From an uncultured Gemmatimonadota bacterium (lineage in GTDB: Bacteria; Gemmatimonadota; Gemmatimonadetes; Gemmatimonadales; Gemmatimonadaceae): 5,095 bases of DNA. The translations under genes were made by a program, and so were the position numbers. Below, in pieces: positions 1 through 5,095 of this stretch. Each line of letters starts with the position of its first letter. The stretch's first letter is position 1. The stretch spans positions 1 to 5,095 of the forward strand of contig CAMLEQ010000304.1 of assembly GCA_946479015.1 (NCBI GenBank). The letters are read 5' to 3'. A model generated the notes under the pieces. It had not been told where the DNA came from and did not search any database. It saw only the letters and a list, made by a program, of their open reading frames with translations.

Positions 1-63
1 AGTATGCGCATGCGGGTCAGCTAACCGCGGGCGCGCCATCGTCGAGCACCCCTGGAGCCGTCA

Positions 64-90
64 TTCGCCGGCCGTTTCCCGGCCGGCGAA
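64..90 (-). terminator. Hairpin, probable terminator of the DUF2269-like gene
   Basis: An 11-bp perfect stem (TTCGCCGGCCG at 64-74 against CGGCCGGCGAA at 80-90) encloses a 5-base loop. It begins 19 bases past the TGA stop of the minus-strand gene ending at 110, the usual place for a transcription terminator. On the minus strand it is followed by TGACGG, not a U-run, so it is not a textbook intrinsic terminator. It could instead stabilise the mRNA 3' end or act with Rho. The remaining bases, 1-63, show no gene or structure I can support. Confidence 0.5.
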
Positions 91-109
91 CGCTCGGCGG
101 CGCACGCGG

Positions 110-685
110 TCAGGACTGCGTCGCCCGCTCCCCCGCCGCCGAGCCACGGCGCCCTTCACCCCAACCGGCCATCGCCACCACCACGCCGAGCGCTAGCGCC
201 ACTCCCAGCGCGGTGGACGCCCCCGCGGTTCCCGGCTTGACCGTCATGATGAACACGACGCCGACGCCGATCGCCGCTCGGATCGTCGCCGATGCGCGCA
301 GCATCGGATCGTGGAGTCGGCGGCGGAGCGCCCCGGAAACCGGACCGTCCGCGGCGGGGAGCTCCTTCCTGATCGCATCGACCCGGCGGCGACTCACCGC
401 GGCGCCGAGGATCCCCATGAGGACGAGCCCGAGCAGTCCGAGCGCGATCCAGGCGTGGTGTCCCCAGCGCGTCATGGCCATGTAGATGCCGGTGGCGAGG
501 ATGGTGAACGCGCCGGGCCCTTCCACGAACCGGTTCGCACCCAACAACCCCACCCACTCGCGAAGCTGCGCGACGGTGCTCGCGCGCCGAACGTTGGCGA
601 GGGCGGCCTGCTCGAGGCCGACGCCGGCGAAGAGCGCGAGCGCGCCGACGATGTGCAGGAACAGGACAACAGAGTACACGAACAC
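110..685 (-). CDS. DUF2269-like integral membrane protein
   Basis: A 191-residue protein of unknown function. It starts at GTG (683-685), preceded by GGAGG (691-695) at 5-base spacing, and the hydrophobic N-terminus VFVYSVVLFLHIVGALALF follows at once. Visible membrane segments are about residues 2-24, 56-72, 78-97, 134-150 and 156-175. An Arg-rich soluble stretch lies between (about 98-132), so about four to five passes are likely. The early FLHIVGAL motif, the mid-protein GPGAFTILATGIYM segment and the late FIMTVKP motif resemble predicted membrane proteins of the DUF2269 group. That assignment rests on pattern memory only. An in-frame ATG 29 codons upstream (770-772) lacks a Shine-Dalgarno site and would add an Arg-rich soluble leader, so I rejected it. 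The gene lies 128 bases after msrB on the same strand, and the two may be co-transcribed. Its ribosome-binding site lies inside an inverted repeat, described separately. Confidence 0.72.
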   Translation of the reverse strand: MFVYSVVLFLHIVGALALFAGVGLEQAALANVRRASTVAQLREWVGLLGANRFVEGPGAFTILATGIYMAMTRWGHHAWIALGLLGLVLMGILGAAVSRRRVDAIRKELPAADGPVSGALRRRLHDPMLRASATIRAAIGVGVVFIMTVKPGTAGASTALGVALALGVVVAMAGWGEGRRGSAAGERATQS

Positions 686-686
686 G

Positions 687-782
687 GCACCCTCCGATCG
701 AGTCTGGTCACGTGGCGGCCGGACGTCCCGCGCCACGAAACCATGACGGAACGGCCGGCCGGAGTGTGACATCGGAGGGTGC
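687..782 (-). promoter_or_regulatory. 12-bp inverted repeat covering the ribosome-binding site
   Basis: GCACCCTCCGAT (687-698) and ATCGGAGGGTGC (771-782) are perfect reverse complements separated by 72 bases. In a minus-strand transcript the distal arm (from 782) comes first. It can pair with the proximal arm, which contains the GGAGG ribosome-binding site (691-695) of the membrane-protein gene that starts two bases further on. The intervening segment has its own 7-bp stem, CGTGGCG (711-717) with CGCCACG (731-737), plus a GC-rich palindrome around 752-761. This has the layout of an mRNA leader that hides the start site. Repression of translation is inferred. A DNA-looping operator pair is an alternative. 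Confidence 0.5.
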
Positions 783-813
783 GACCCGCCTCGTCGTTGG
801 TGCTCCACCTCCC

Positions 814-1386
814 TCAGCGATGACTCGGCGTCTTCTGGAACAGCGGGAGGTACTGCCCGTACCCCTCCGCCTCGAGGCTGTCCACGGGGATGAAGCGGAG
901 CGATGCGGAGTTCATGCAGTAGCGCTTCCCCGTTGGGGGCGGCCCATCGTCGAACAGGTGGCCGAGGTGGGAGTCGCCGTGCACCGAGCGCACTTCCGTG
1001 CGCTTCATGAACAGCGACCGGTCCTCGTCGTAGCGCACGTTCTTCGGCTCCAGCGGCTTGGTGAAGCTGGGCCACCCGGTGCCGGAGTCGAACTTGTCGA
1101 GGGAGCTGAAGAGCGGCTCCCCCGAGACGATGTCCACGTAGATCCCGGGCTGGTGGTTGTTCCAGTACGCGTTGTCGAAGGGGCGCTCCGTCCCCTCCTT
1201 CTGCGTCACCTCGTACTGGAGCGGCGTCAGCTTCCGCCGCAGCTCGGCGTCGTTCGGCTTCTCGTACGTCACGCGCTTCACCTCCTTCGATGAACCCTGC
1301 GCGATCGCGCCTCCCGCCATGAGGGCGAGGGCCACGGGGACGGCGAGGGCTACCAGCGTTGTCCAGCGATTCGACGTTGCGGTCAT
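814..1386 (-). CDS. msrB: Exported peptide-methionine (R)-S-oxide reductase MsrB
   Basis: This 190-residue enzyme reduces methionine-R-sulfoxide in oxidised proteins back to methionine. Residues 1-29 look like a Sec signal peptide: R7, a hydrophobic core at about 11-24, and AIA before Q30. The mature protein should therefore act in the periplasm or outside the membrane. The MsrB core is complete: [15 protein letters not shown] (81-95), [11 protein letters not shown] (98-108), [13 protein letters not shown] (137-149) and [13 protein letters not shown] (155-167), with catalytic Cys157 and His140/His143. The two CxxC zinc sites of E. coli MsrB are absent. The sequence follows the zinc-free type seen in the MsrB domain of Neisseria PilB. 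The usual resolving Cys in DSGCGWPSF is Thr103 here, and Cys157 is the only cysteine in the whole protein. The ATG start has GGAGGAG (1395-1401) at 8-base spacing. The gene diverges from the SDR gene across a 277-base spacer. Confidence 0.95.
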   Translation of the reverse strand: MTATSNRWTTLVALAVPVALALMAGGAIAQGSSKEVKRVTYEKPNDAELRRKLTPLQYEVTQKEGTERPFDNAYWNNHQPGIYVDIVSGEPLFSSLDKFDSGTGWPSFTKPLEPKNVRYDEDRSLFMKRTEVRSVHGDSHLGHLFDDGPPPTGKRYCMNSASLRFIPVDSLEAEGYGQYLPLFQKTPSHR

Positions 1387-1456
1387 CGCACACGCTCCTC
1401 CAGTCGTACCACGCGGCGGATACGGGCTCGGCCGAGCCGCACGCCGCCGCGCGGAG

Positions 1457-1485
1457 CGTCCGTCGGCGGAAGCCGCCGACGGACG
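1457..1485. repeat. 13-bp perfect hairpin in the divergent spacer
   Basis: CGTCCGTCGGCGG (1457-1469) and CCGCCGACGGACG (1473-1485) are exact reverse complements around a 3-base centre (AAG). The heptamer GAGCGTC occurs at both ends as a direct repeat (1454-1460 and 1485-1491), partly overlapping the stem. No T-run follows on either strand, so terminator function is doubtful. If msrB is transcribed from the less GC-rich stretch at about 1490-1520, the hairpin would lie close to the 5' end of its mRNA. Confidence 0.55.
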
Positions 1486-1571
1486 AGCGTCTATCGTTAC
1501 TACCCGGAATCGGGTGAAAAAGTGCCCCGCGCCCCCACCGTTTCACGCACGGCGCCACGCGGCGCGGCACG

Positions 1572-1620
1572 GCCGGTGCGCTCCCCCGCCCCTTCCTTCG
1601 CACCGGCGATCTCCGGTGCG
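1572..1620 (+). promoter_or_regulatory. Three-arm alternative hairpin in the SDR leader
   Basis: CCGGTGCG occurs at 1573-1580 and again at 1613-1620, with its reverse complement CGCACCGG at 1599-1606 between them. The middle arm can pair with the first copy (9 bp when extended to 1572/1607, 18-base loop) or with the last copy (8 bp, 6-base loop), but not with both. The second hairpin lies about 30 bases upstream of the SDR ribosome-binding site. Mutually exclusive stems are typical of attenuators and switches, but this is an inference from pairing alone. A binding site for a repeat-recognising protein would look similar. Confidence 0.35.
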
Positions 1621-1625
1621 CGAGA

Positions 1626-1656
1626 GCGCGAAATTCGCGCGGGAACGCGCGGGAGG
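1626..1656 (+). promoter_or_regulatory. Palindrome and direct repeat abutting the SDR ribosome-binding site
   Basis: GCGCGAA-A-TTCGCGC (1626-1640) is a perfect 7-bp dyad with a single central base, the size of a dimeric repressor operator. It overlaps a tandem repeat of CGCGCGGGA (1636-1644 and 1646-1654). The second copy runs into the GGAGG ribosome-binding site (1652-1656), which sits 7 bases before the ATG at 1664. A repressor or RNA structure here would directly affect expression of the SDR gene. The regulator is unknown. Confidence 0.4.
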
Positions 1657-1663
1657 ATTCTCC

Positions 1664-2656
1664 ATGTCGAGCGCAGCGAGCGGGACGGTCGTCGTCATCA
1701 CCGGGGCGTCGAGCGGGATCGGCCGTGCCACGGCGCTCGCGTTCGCCGAGCGTGGAGCGTCCGTGGTGCTGGCAGCGCGGAACGCGAGAGCGTTGGAGGA
1801 GGCCGCGCGCGAATGCCGCGACCGCGGTGCGCGAGCGATCGCCGTCCCCACGGACGTGACCGACGCCGCCGCGGTGGATGCGCTCGCGCGCCGCACGCTC
1901 GAGGAGTTCGGCCGCTTCGACGTGTGGGTGAACGACGCGGCGGTCGGAGTGTTCGCGCGCTTCGAGGACACGCCCGCCGACGTGTGGCGCCAGGTCGTGG
2001 AGACGAACCTCTTCGGCTACGTGCACGGGGCGCGCGTCGCGCTCGCGCACTTCCGCGCGCGCGGGCGCGGCGTGCTCGTGAACCTCGACTCGCTCAACGC
2101 CTCGGCGCCGCAGCCGTACACGAGCGCGTACGTGGTGAGCAAGTACGCCGTGCGCGGCCTCTCCGAGTCGCTCCGCATGGAGCTCTCGCTCGACCACGCC
2201 GACGACATTCACGTCTGCAACGTGATGCCGGCCACGATCGACACGCCGTTCTTCCAGCACGCGGCGAACTACACCGGGCGCGCGGTGCGGGCGATGCCGC
2301 CGGTGTACCCGCCGGAACAGGTGGCACGCACCATCGTCCACCTGGTGGAGCACCCCCGGCGCGAGGTGATCGTCGGCGGTGCCGGCCGAGTGTTCGCCGC
2401 CGAGCACGCGCTGGCGCCGGCGCTCTACGAGCGGATGGGCGCCCGGTTGGTGGATCGGATGCAACTCCAGGATCGCCCCGCGCCGCCCACCGAGGGGATC
2501 GTGTTCGCGCCTCCCGCGGATGGCGGGAGCGTGCACGGGGGGTGGCTGTCCAGGAGGACGCTCGTCATGCGGCGAGCCGCGTTGGTGGGGATCGGCGCGC
2601 TCGTTGCCCTCCCGGCGCTCGTGCGCTGGCGGCGCCGGGCGCGCGCCATCGCGTAG
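1664..2656 (+). CDS. SDR-family oxidoreductase with C-terminal membrane anchor
   Basis: A 330-residue classical short-chain dehydrogenase/reductase that should oxidise or reduce a hydroxyl/carbonyl substrate with NAD(P)(H). The substrate cannot be read from sequence. The Rossmann fold starts with TGASSGIG (13-20), and Arg39 after the second strand favours NADPH. NDAAVG (90-95) replaces the usual NNAG motif. The catalytic tetrad is complete: Asn115, Ser143, Tyr156 and Lys160 (YVVSK). The core ends near residue 250, and the remaining part is longer than a typical 250-residue SDR. It includes a Pro/Gly-rich linker (271-295) and a hydrophobic stretch (about 305-320) flanked by Arg residues, RR at 303-304 and RWRRRAR at 321-327. 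That suggests a tail anchored in the inner membrane. The start is the ATG at 1664, with GGAGG 7 bases upstream. The gene converges on the MFS gene with a 57-base gap. Confidence 0.92.
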   Translation: MSSAASGTVVVITGASSGIGRATALAFAERGASVVLAARNARALEEAARECRDRGARAIAVPTDVTDAAAVDALARRTLEEFGRFDVWVNDAAVGVFARFEDTPADVWRQVVETNLFGYVHGARVALAHFRARGRGVLVNLDSLNASAPQPYTSAYVVSKYAVRGLSESLRMELSLDHADDIHVCNVMPATIDTPFFQHAANYTGRAVRAMPPVYPPEQVARTIVHLVEHPRREVIVGGAGRVFAAEHALAPALYERMGARLVDRMQLQDRPAPPTEGIVFAPPADGGSVHGGWLSRRTLVMRRAALVGIGALVALPALVRWRRRARAIA

Positions 2657-2713
2657 CGGCGCGGATGGCGCGGTGGCCGCGTCAGCGTCGAGCGATGCGA
2701 TGCCCGCCGCGCC
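2657..2713. terminator. GC-rich hairpins between convergent SDR and MFS genes (weak)
   Basis: This 57-base gap between two converging genes can form a short stem, GGCGCGG-TGG-CCGCGTC (2667-2683, one G-U pair). An outer 7-bp pairing is also possible between GGCGCGG (2658-2664) and CCGCGCC (2707-2713). There is no T-run on either strand. A bidirectional terminator is plausible from position, but in sequence this GC-rich such stems can arise by chance. Confidence 0.25.
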
Positions 2714-3907
2714 CTAATCGCCTTCATCGTACATCGGCGCCCCCAGGCCGCGCGCGACCGGCCGCGCCGCGAGAAGGGCGGCGAGGAGCGCGGCCGCGAT
2801 CGCGCAGACGGCGCCGCCGATGAAGGGCGCGGCTCCCCCGCCCCACGCCGTCAGTGCTCCCGACAACGGGGCGCCGATGGCGAGCGCGAGATCCCAGAAC
2901 GAGGTGAACGCCCCGAGCGTCGCCCCGCGATGCGAGGCCGGCACGGCGTTCACGGCGACGAGAGCGAGTGCCGGGTAGGCGAGCGCGAACCCCGCGCCGA
3001 TCGCGAGCGCCCCGCCCAGCGCCAGCCATGGCGCGTTCGCCGACGCGAACAGGAGCAACCCGGACGCCTCGACCATCGCCCCGCCGATCGCCACCGGGAT
3101 CGACCCCAGGCGGTCCGGCAGTCCGGCGCCCAGCCAACGCACGAGGAGGAAGGCGATCCCGAAGGCGACGAGCGGGCGCGCGCCGCCGCCCCACCCTCGC
3201 GCCGCGAAATGCAGCGCCGCGAAGGTGCTCAGCGCCGCGTACCCCAGCGCGGCGAGCGCGAACGTCACGCCCGGGCGAAGCACGGCGCGCGGGATGAGCG
3301 GCACCGATTCGTCGGCACGAACCGCGACGCGCACGGGACGGAGCGAGAGCGCGCTCGCCGCGCTCATGGCGGACAACACCACGCCGCCGATCGCCACTGC
3401 CGCGAGGCCGCCGTGGTGCGCGAGCATCTCGCCGACGAGCGGACCGACCGTGTACCCGCCCCACAGCGCCAGGCCGAAGAGCGCGATCGCTCTGCCGCGA
3501 CGCTCGGCGGAGGTGAGCGCGAGCACCCACGCGCCGCCGGCCGTGAAGACGAACGCCTCCCCGAGCCCCGTGACCATGCGCGCCGCGCCGAGCCACGCCA
3601 CCCAGCGCGGCAGCAGATACGGCACGTGGGCGATGGCCAGACACACCGCGCCCAACACCAGGATCAGGCGATAGCCGCGCCGCTCCGCCCACGCGGCGCC
3701 CAACGGGCGCAGCAGGACCGCGACCATGGCCTGCGCGCCCATGATCAGGCCCACGGTGGTGTCGCCCGCGCCGAGCGCGTGCGTGAGGTGCACCGGCAGC
3801 ACCGTGAGCACGATGCCCATGGCGGTGTAGGCGAAGCCCACGGACCACATGAGACGGGCCATCGGCCCGCCGATTCGCGTACGCACTGCCGTCCAACGCT
3901 CGGACAC
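2714..3907 (-). CDS. MFS transporter
   Basis: A 397-residue major facilitator superfamily permease, by family a proton-coupled exporter or importer of a small molecule; the substrate is not identifiable. Twelve hydrophobic segments can be drawn in two sixes (first at about 18-38, last at about 357-381), split by a short charged loop at about 190-212. A motif-A-like loop, GAAWAERRGYR (70-80), joins TM2 and TM3, with a degenerate counterpart PDRLG (264-268) in the second half. A motif-C-like GYTVGPLVGE (151-160) is the signature often seen in exporters. I chose GTG at 3905-3907 because GAGGTGA (3910-3916) lies just upstream with good spacing. An ATG at 3935-3937 would add 10 residues and has a poorer site. 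The frame stays open to 3985, but those upstream ATGs fall inside the palindrome at 3971-3989. Divergence from a LysR-type gene suggests control by that regulator. Confidence 0.9.
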   Translation of the reverse strand: MSERWTAVRTRIGGPMARLMWSVGFAYTAMGIVLTVLPVHLTHALGAGDTTVGLIMGAQAMVAVLLRPLGAAWAERRGYRLILVLGAVCLAIAHVPYLLPRWVAWLGAARMVTGLGEAFVFTAGGAWVLALTSAERRGRAIALFGLALWGGYTVGPLVGEMLAHHGGLAAVAIGGVVLSAMSAASALSLRPVRVAVRADESVPLIPRAVLRPGVTFALAALGYAALSTFAALHFAARGWGGGARPLVAFGIAFLLVRWLGAGLPDRLGSIPVAIGGAMVEASGLLLFASANAPWLALGGALAIGAGFALAYPALALVAVNAVPASHRGATLGAFTSFWDLALAIGAPLSGALTAWGGGAAPFIGGAVCAIAAALLAALLAARPVARGLGAPMYDEGD

Positions 3908-3966
3908 GGTCACCTCACGGAATGGTTCCCGAAGCATCACCACCCGTATCCGATTAGTCCAACGCA

Positions 3967-3995
3967 TTGTTCGCATGCAGTGCATGCGATACGTT
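3967..3995 (+). promoter_or_regulatory. Possible lysR promoter
   Basis: TTGTTC (3967-3972) and TACGTT (3990-3995) are 17 bases apart, the ideal sigma-70 spacing. Each matches the consensus hexamer at only three positions. The spacer almost exactly contains the palindrome at 3971-3989, so a protein bound there would block or reshape the promoter. Transcription would begin at about 4002, leaving a short C-rich leader before the ATG at 4023. The assignment is weak because the hexamers are poor. Confidence 0.3.
3971..3989. promoter_or_regulatory. 19-bp perfect palindrome, candidate LysR-family operator
   Basis: TCGCATGCAGTGCATGCGA is a perfect dyad: two 9-base arms around one central G. It lies in the 115-base spacer between the divergent MFS and lysR genes, where LysR-family regulators usually bind both their own promoter and that of the neighbouring target. 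It is not a clean T-N11-A LysR box centred on the dyad. It also differs from the E. coli MetR consensus TGAA-N5-TTCA. Binding by the adjacent regulator is therefore inferred from position and symmetry. Confidence 0.55.
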
Positions 3996-4022
3996 CATTC
4001 ATTCCCCCTCCCCGACCCGGCA

Positions 4023-5015
4023 ATGCACCTCGAAGTCCGCCACCTCAAGCTCGCCATCGCCATCGCCGATACCGGCAGCGTCACGCGCGCCGCGAACCGG
4101 CTCCATCTCACCCAGTCGGCGCTGAGTCACCAGCTCAAGGACATCGAGGATCGACTCGGTACGAAGCTCTTCCTTCGCGTTCACCGCCGGATGGTGCTCA
4201 CGGGCGCGGGGGAGCGCCTGCTCGCCTCGGCGCAGCGCGTGCTCGGCGAGCTGACGCAGGCCGAGGCCGATCTCACCACCGCGGGAAGAGATCAGACCAA
4301 CGGACTCCTTCGCGTGACGACGGAGTGCTACACCTGCTACCACTGGCTCCCCGGCGTGCTGCCCGGCTTTCGAGATCGCTGGCCGCAGGTCGAGGTGCGC
4401 ATCGTTCCGGAGGTCACGCAGCGCCCGCTCGCGGCGCTGCTCGAAGGCAACGTGGATGTCGCGATCGTGAGTCGATGCCCGGAGAACCGGCGGATCACCT
4501 ACACGCCGCTGTTCTCGGACGAGATGGTGATCGCGGTCGCGCCATCGCACCCGCTCGCGTCCAGAGGGTACGTCCGCCCGACGGATCTCGCGAAGGAGCA
4601 CCTGATCCTGAACGACGCGCTCGACCGGAAGCTCTTCGTGCTCGAGCACGTGCTGCGCCCGGCGGGAGTGATGCCGGCGCGCGTCTCGCGCGTGCCGTTC
4701 ACCGAGGCGATCGTCGAGCTCGTGAAGGGCGCCCTCGGCGTCACGGTGATCGCGCGCTGGGCGATCGCGCCGGCGCTCGCGGCCGGGACGCTCGTGGCGC
4801 TGCCGATCACTCGCAAGGGGATCCGGCGGGAGTGGCACGCGGCCACGCGCGCCGCGAAAGCGCCGCCGGCGCATCAGACGGCGTTCGTCGATCTCCTCGC
4901 GCACACCGCGTTCCCCACGCGAGGGAGCGCACGTGACGAGAACGGCAAGAACGCACCGGGCAAGACAAAGAGGCGCGTGACCATCGCTGGTCACGCGCCT
5001 CTCCGAGTCGAGCAG

Positions 5016-5018
<3 letters not shown>
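4023..5018 (+). CDS. LysR-family transcriptional regulator, MetR-like
   Basis: A 331-residue DNA-binding regulator. Residues 1-64 form the winged helix-turn-helix, with LTQSALSHQLKDIEDRLGTKLF (29-50) as its recognition core. A linker helix (about 65-92) and a periplasmic-binding-protein-like effector domain (about 95-300) follow. Compared from memory with E. coli MetR, the opening EVRHLK, TQSALSHQ, TECYTCYHWL (100-109, against IECHSCIQWL), WPQVE (120-124) and LRPAGV all line up. The regulator therefore belongs to or near the MetR branch, whose E. coli member senses homocysteine and controls methionine synthesis. Whether that ligand is kept is unknown. I chose ATG 4023 because MetR proteins begin at this point. 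It has no Shine-Dalgarno site, only a C-rich leader. In-frame ATGs at 3975 and 3984 fall in the palindrome. The last ~33 residues are basic and low in complexity, are partly encoded by the terminator hairpin, and end on the opposite-strand tRNA. Confidence 0.92.
4969..5002 (-). terminator. Intrinsic terminator of the initiator tRNA gene
   Basis: A 15-bp perfect stem (AGAGGCGCGTGACCA at 4969-4983, TGGTCACGCGCCTCT at 4988-5002) has a 4-base loop. Read on the minus strand it begins 13 bases beyond the tRNA 3' end and is followed by TTGTCTTG, a modest U-rich tail. That fits a Rho-independent terminator for the tRNA. On the plus strand the sequence after the stem (CCGAG) is not T-rich. The stem lies wholly inside the lysR coding frame, where it encodes residues 316-327. 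Confidence 0.8.
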
Positions 5019-5089
<71 letters not shown>

Positions 5090-5095
5090 TCAGTG

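Larger units (their letters stand above)
1387..1663. promoter_or_regulatory. Divergent intergenic region between msrB and the SDR gene
   Basis: This 277-base spacer must carry the promoters and leaders of both genes. It holds several perfect symmetric elements: a 14-bp palindrome GGCTCGGCCGAGCC (1425-1438), a 13-bp hairpin (1457-1485), a set of three mutually complementary arms (1572-1620), and a near-palindrome GCGCGAAATTCGCGC (1626-1640). The least GC-rich part, about 1486-1522, also contains a small hairpin, ACCCG-GAAT-CGGGT (1502-1515). It is the likeliest place for promoter cores, but no convincing -35/-10 pair stands out on either strand. Both ribosome-binding sites are clear: 1395-1401 for msrB and 1652-1656 for the SDR gene. 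I see no small protein gene here. Confidence 0.6.

Noticed and set aside
1..24. Short plus-strand frame ending in TAA at 22-24, possible tail of a gene beginning left of the window
   Set aside because: Only seven codons are visible, which is too few to support a coding call.
683..772. ATG at 770-772 as start of the membrane-protein gene
   Set aside because: No Shine-Dalgarno site precedes it, and the 29 added residues are basic and soluble, directly ahead of a membrane segment. The GTG at 685 has GGAGG at ideal spacing.
110..2536. Very long open frame on the minus strand (about 800 codons)
   Set aside because: Its last 191 codons are the real membrane-protein gene. The rest runs antisense to the SDR gene and out of frame through msrB, and is rich in Arg, Ala and His without any domain, the usual open-frame shadow in GC-rich DNA.
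3905..3985. Upstream starts for the MFS gene (ATG at 3985 and others)
   Set aside because: They lie within the palindrome or between it and the GTG at 3907, lack a good ribosome-binding site and would add a charged leader. The GAGGTGA-GTG combination at 3905-3916 is stronger.
2930..4936. Long plus-strand open frame of 668 codons across the MFS gene and lysR
   Set aside because: It is antisense to the MFS gene and out of frame with lysR, with an Arg/His-rich translation lacking any recognisable domain. Both overlapped genes have clear family motifs.

Overview
The window is GC-rich (roughly 70% by eye) bacterial DNA carrying five protein-coding genes and one tRNA. The genes have clear Shine-Dalgarno sites, GTG starts occur, and one enzyme is exported by a Sec-type signal. 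Together these suggest a high-GC bacterium with an envelope, perhaps Gemmatimonadota or a similar soil lineage. The taxonomic guess is inference only, because no single marker here decides it. No insertion sequence, integrase, CRISPR array or phage gene is visible, and the region looks like ordinary chromosome.

Layout from left to right. Positions 1-63 hold no recognisable gene. A strong hairpin at 64-90 lies just past the 3' end of a minus-strand gene (110-685) for a DUF2269-like membrane protein. Upstream of it, also on the minus strand, is msrB (814-1386), an exported methionine-R-sulfoxide reductase. The 128-base gap between them holds a 12-bp inverted repeat whose proximal arm contains the ribosome-binding site of the membrane-protein gene. 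A divergent spacer (1387-1663) rich in hairpins and palindromes separates msrB from a plus-strand short-chain dehydrogenase/reductase (1664-2656) with a predicted C-terminal membrane anchor. That gene converges on a minus-strand MFS transporter (2714-3907). The MFS gene diverges from a plus-strand LysR-family regulator (4023-5018) that resembles MetR. A 19-bp perfect palindrome (3971-3989) sits between these two. The regulator's reading frame runs through a 15-bp terminator hairpin (4969-5002) and stops on the 3' end of a minus-strand initiator tRNA-Met gene (5016-5089).

How the genes may work together. The LysR/MFS divergent pair has the classic layout of a regulator beside the transporter gene it controls. 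msrB and the membrane-protein gene could be one transcript, with translation of the second gene modulated by the inverted repeat. MsrB, a MetR-like regulator and initiator tRNA-Met give a loose methionine theme, but no shared operon supports a single pathway. No clearly new multi-gene system is visible. The best leads are cis-regulatory structures, the MsrB with only one cysteine, and the three-way use of the lysR/terminator/tRNA junction.
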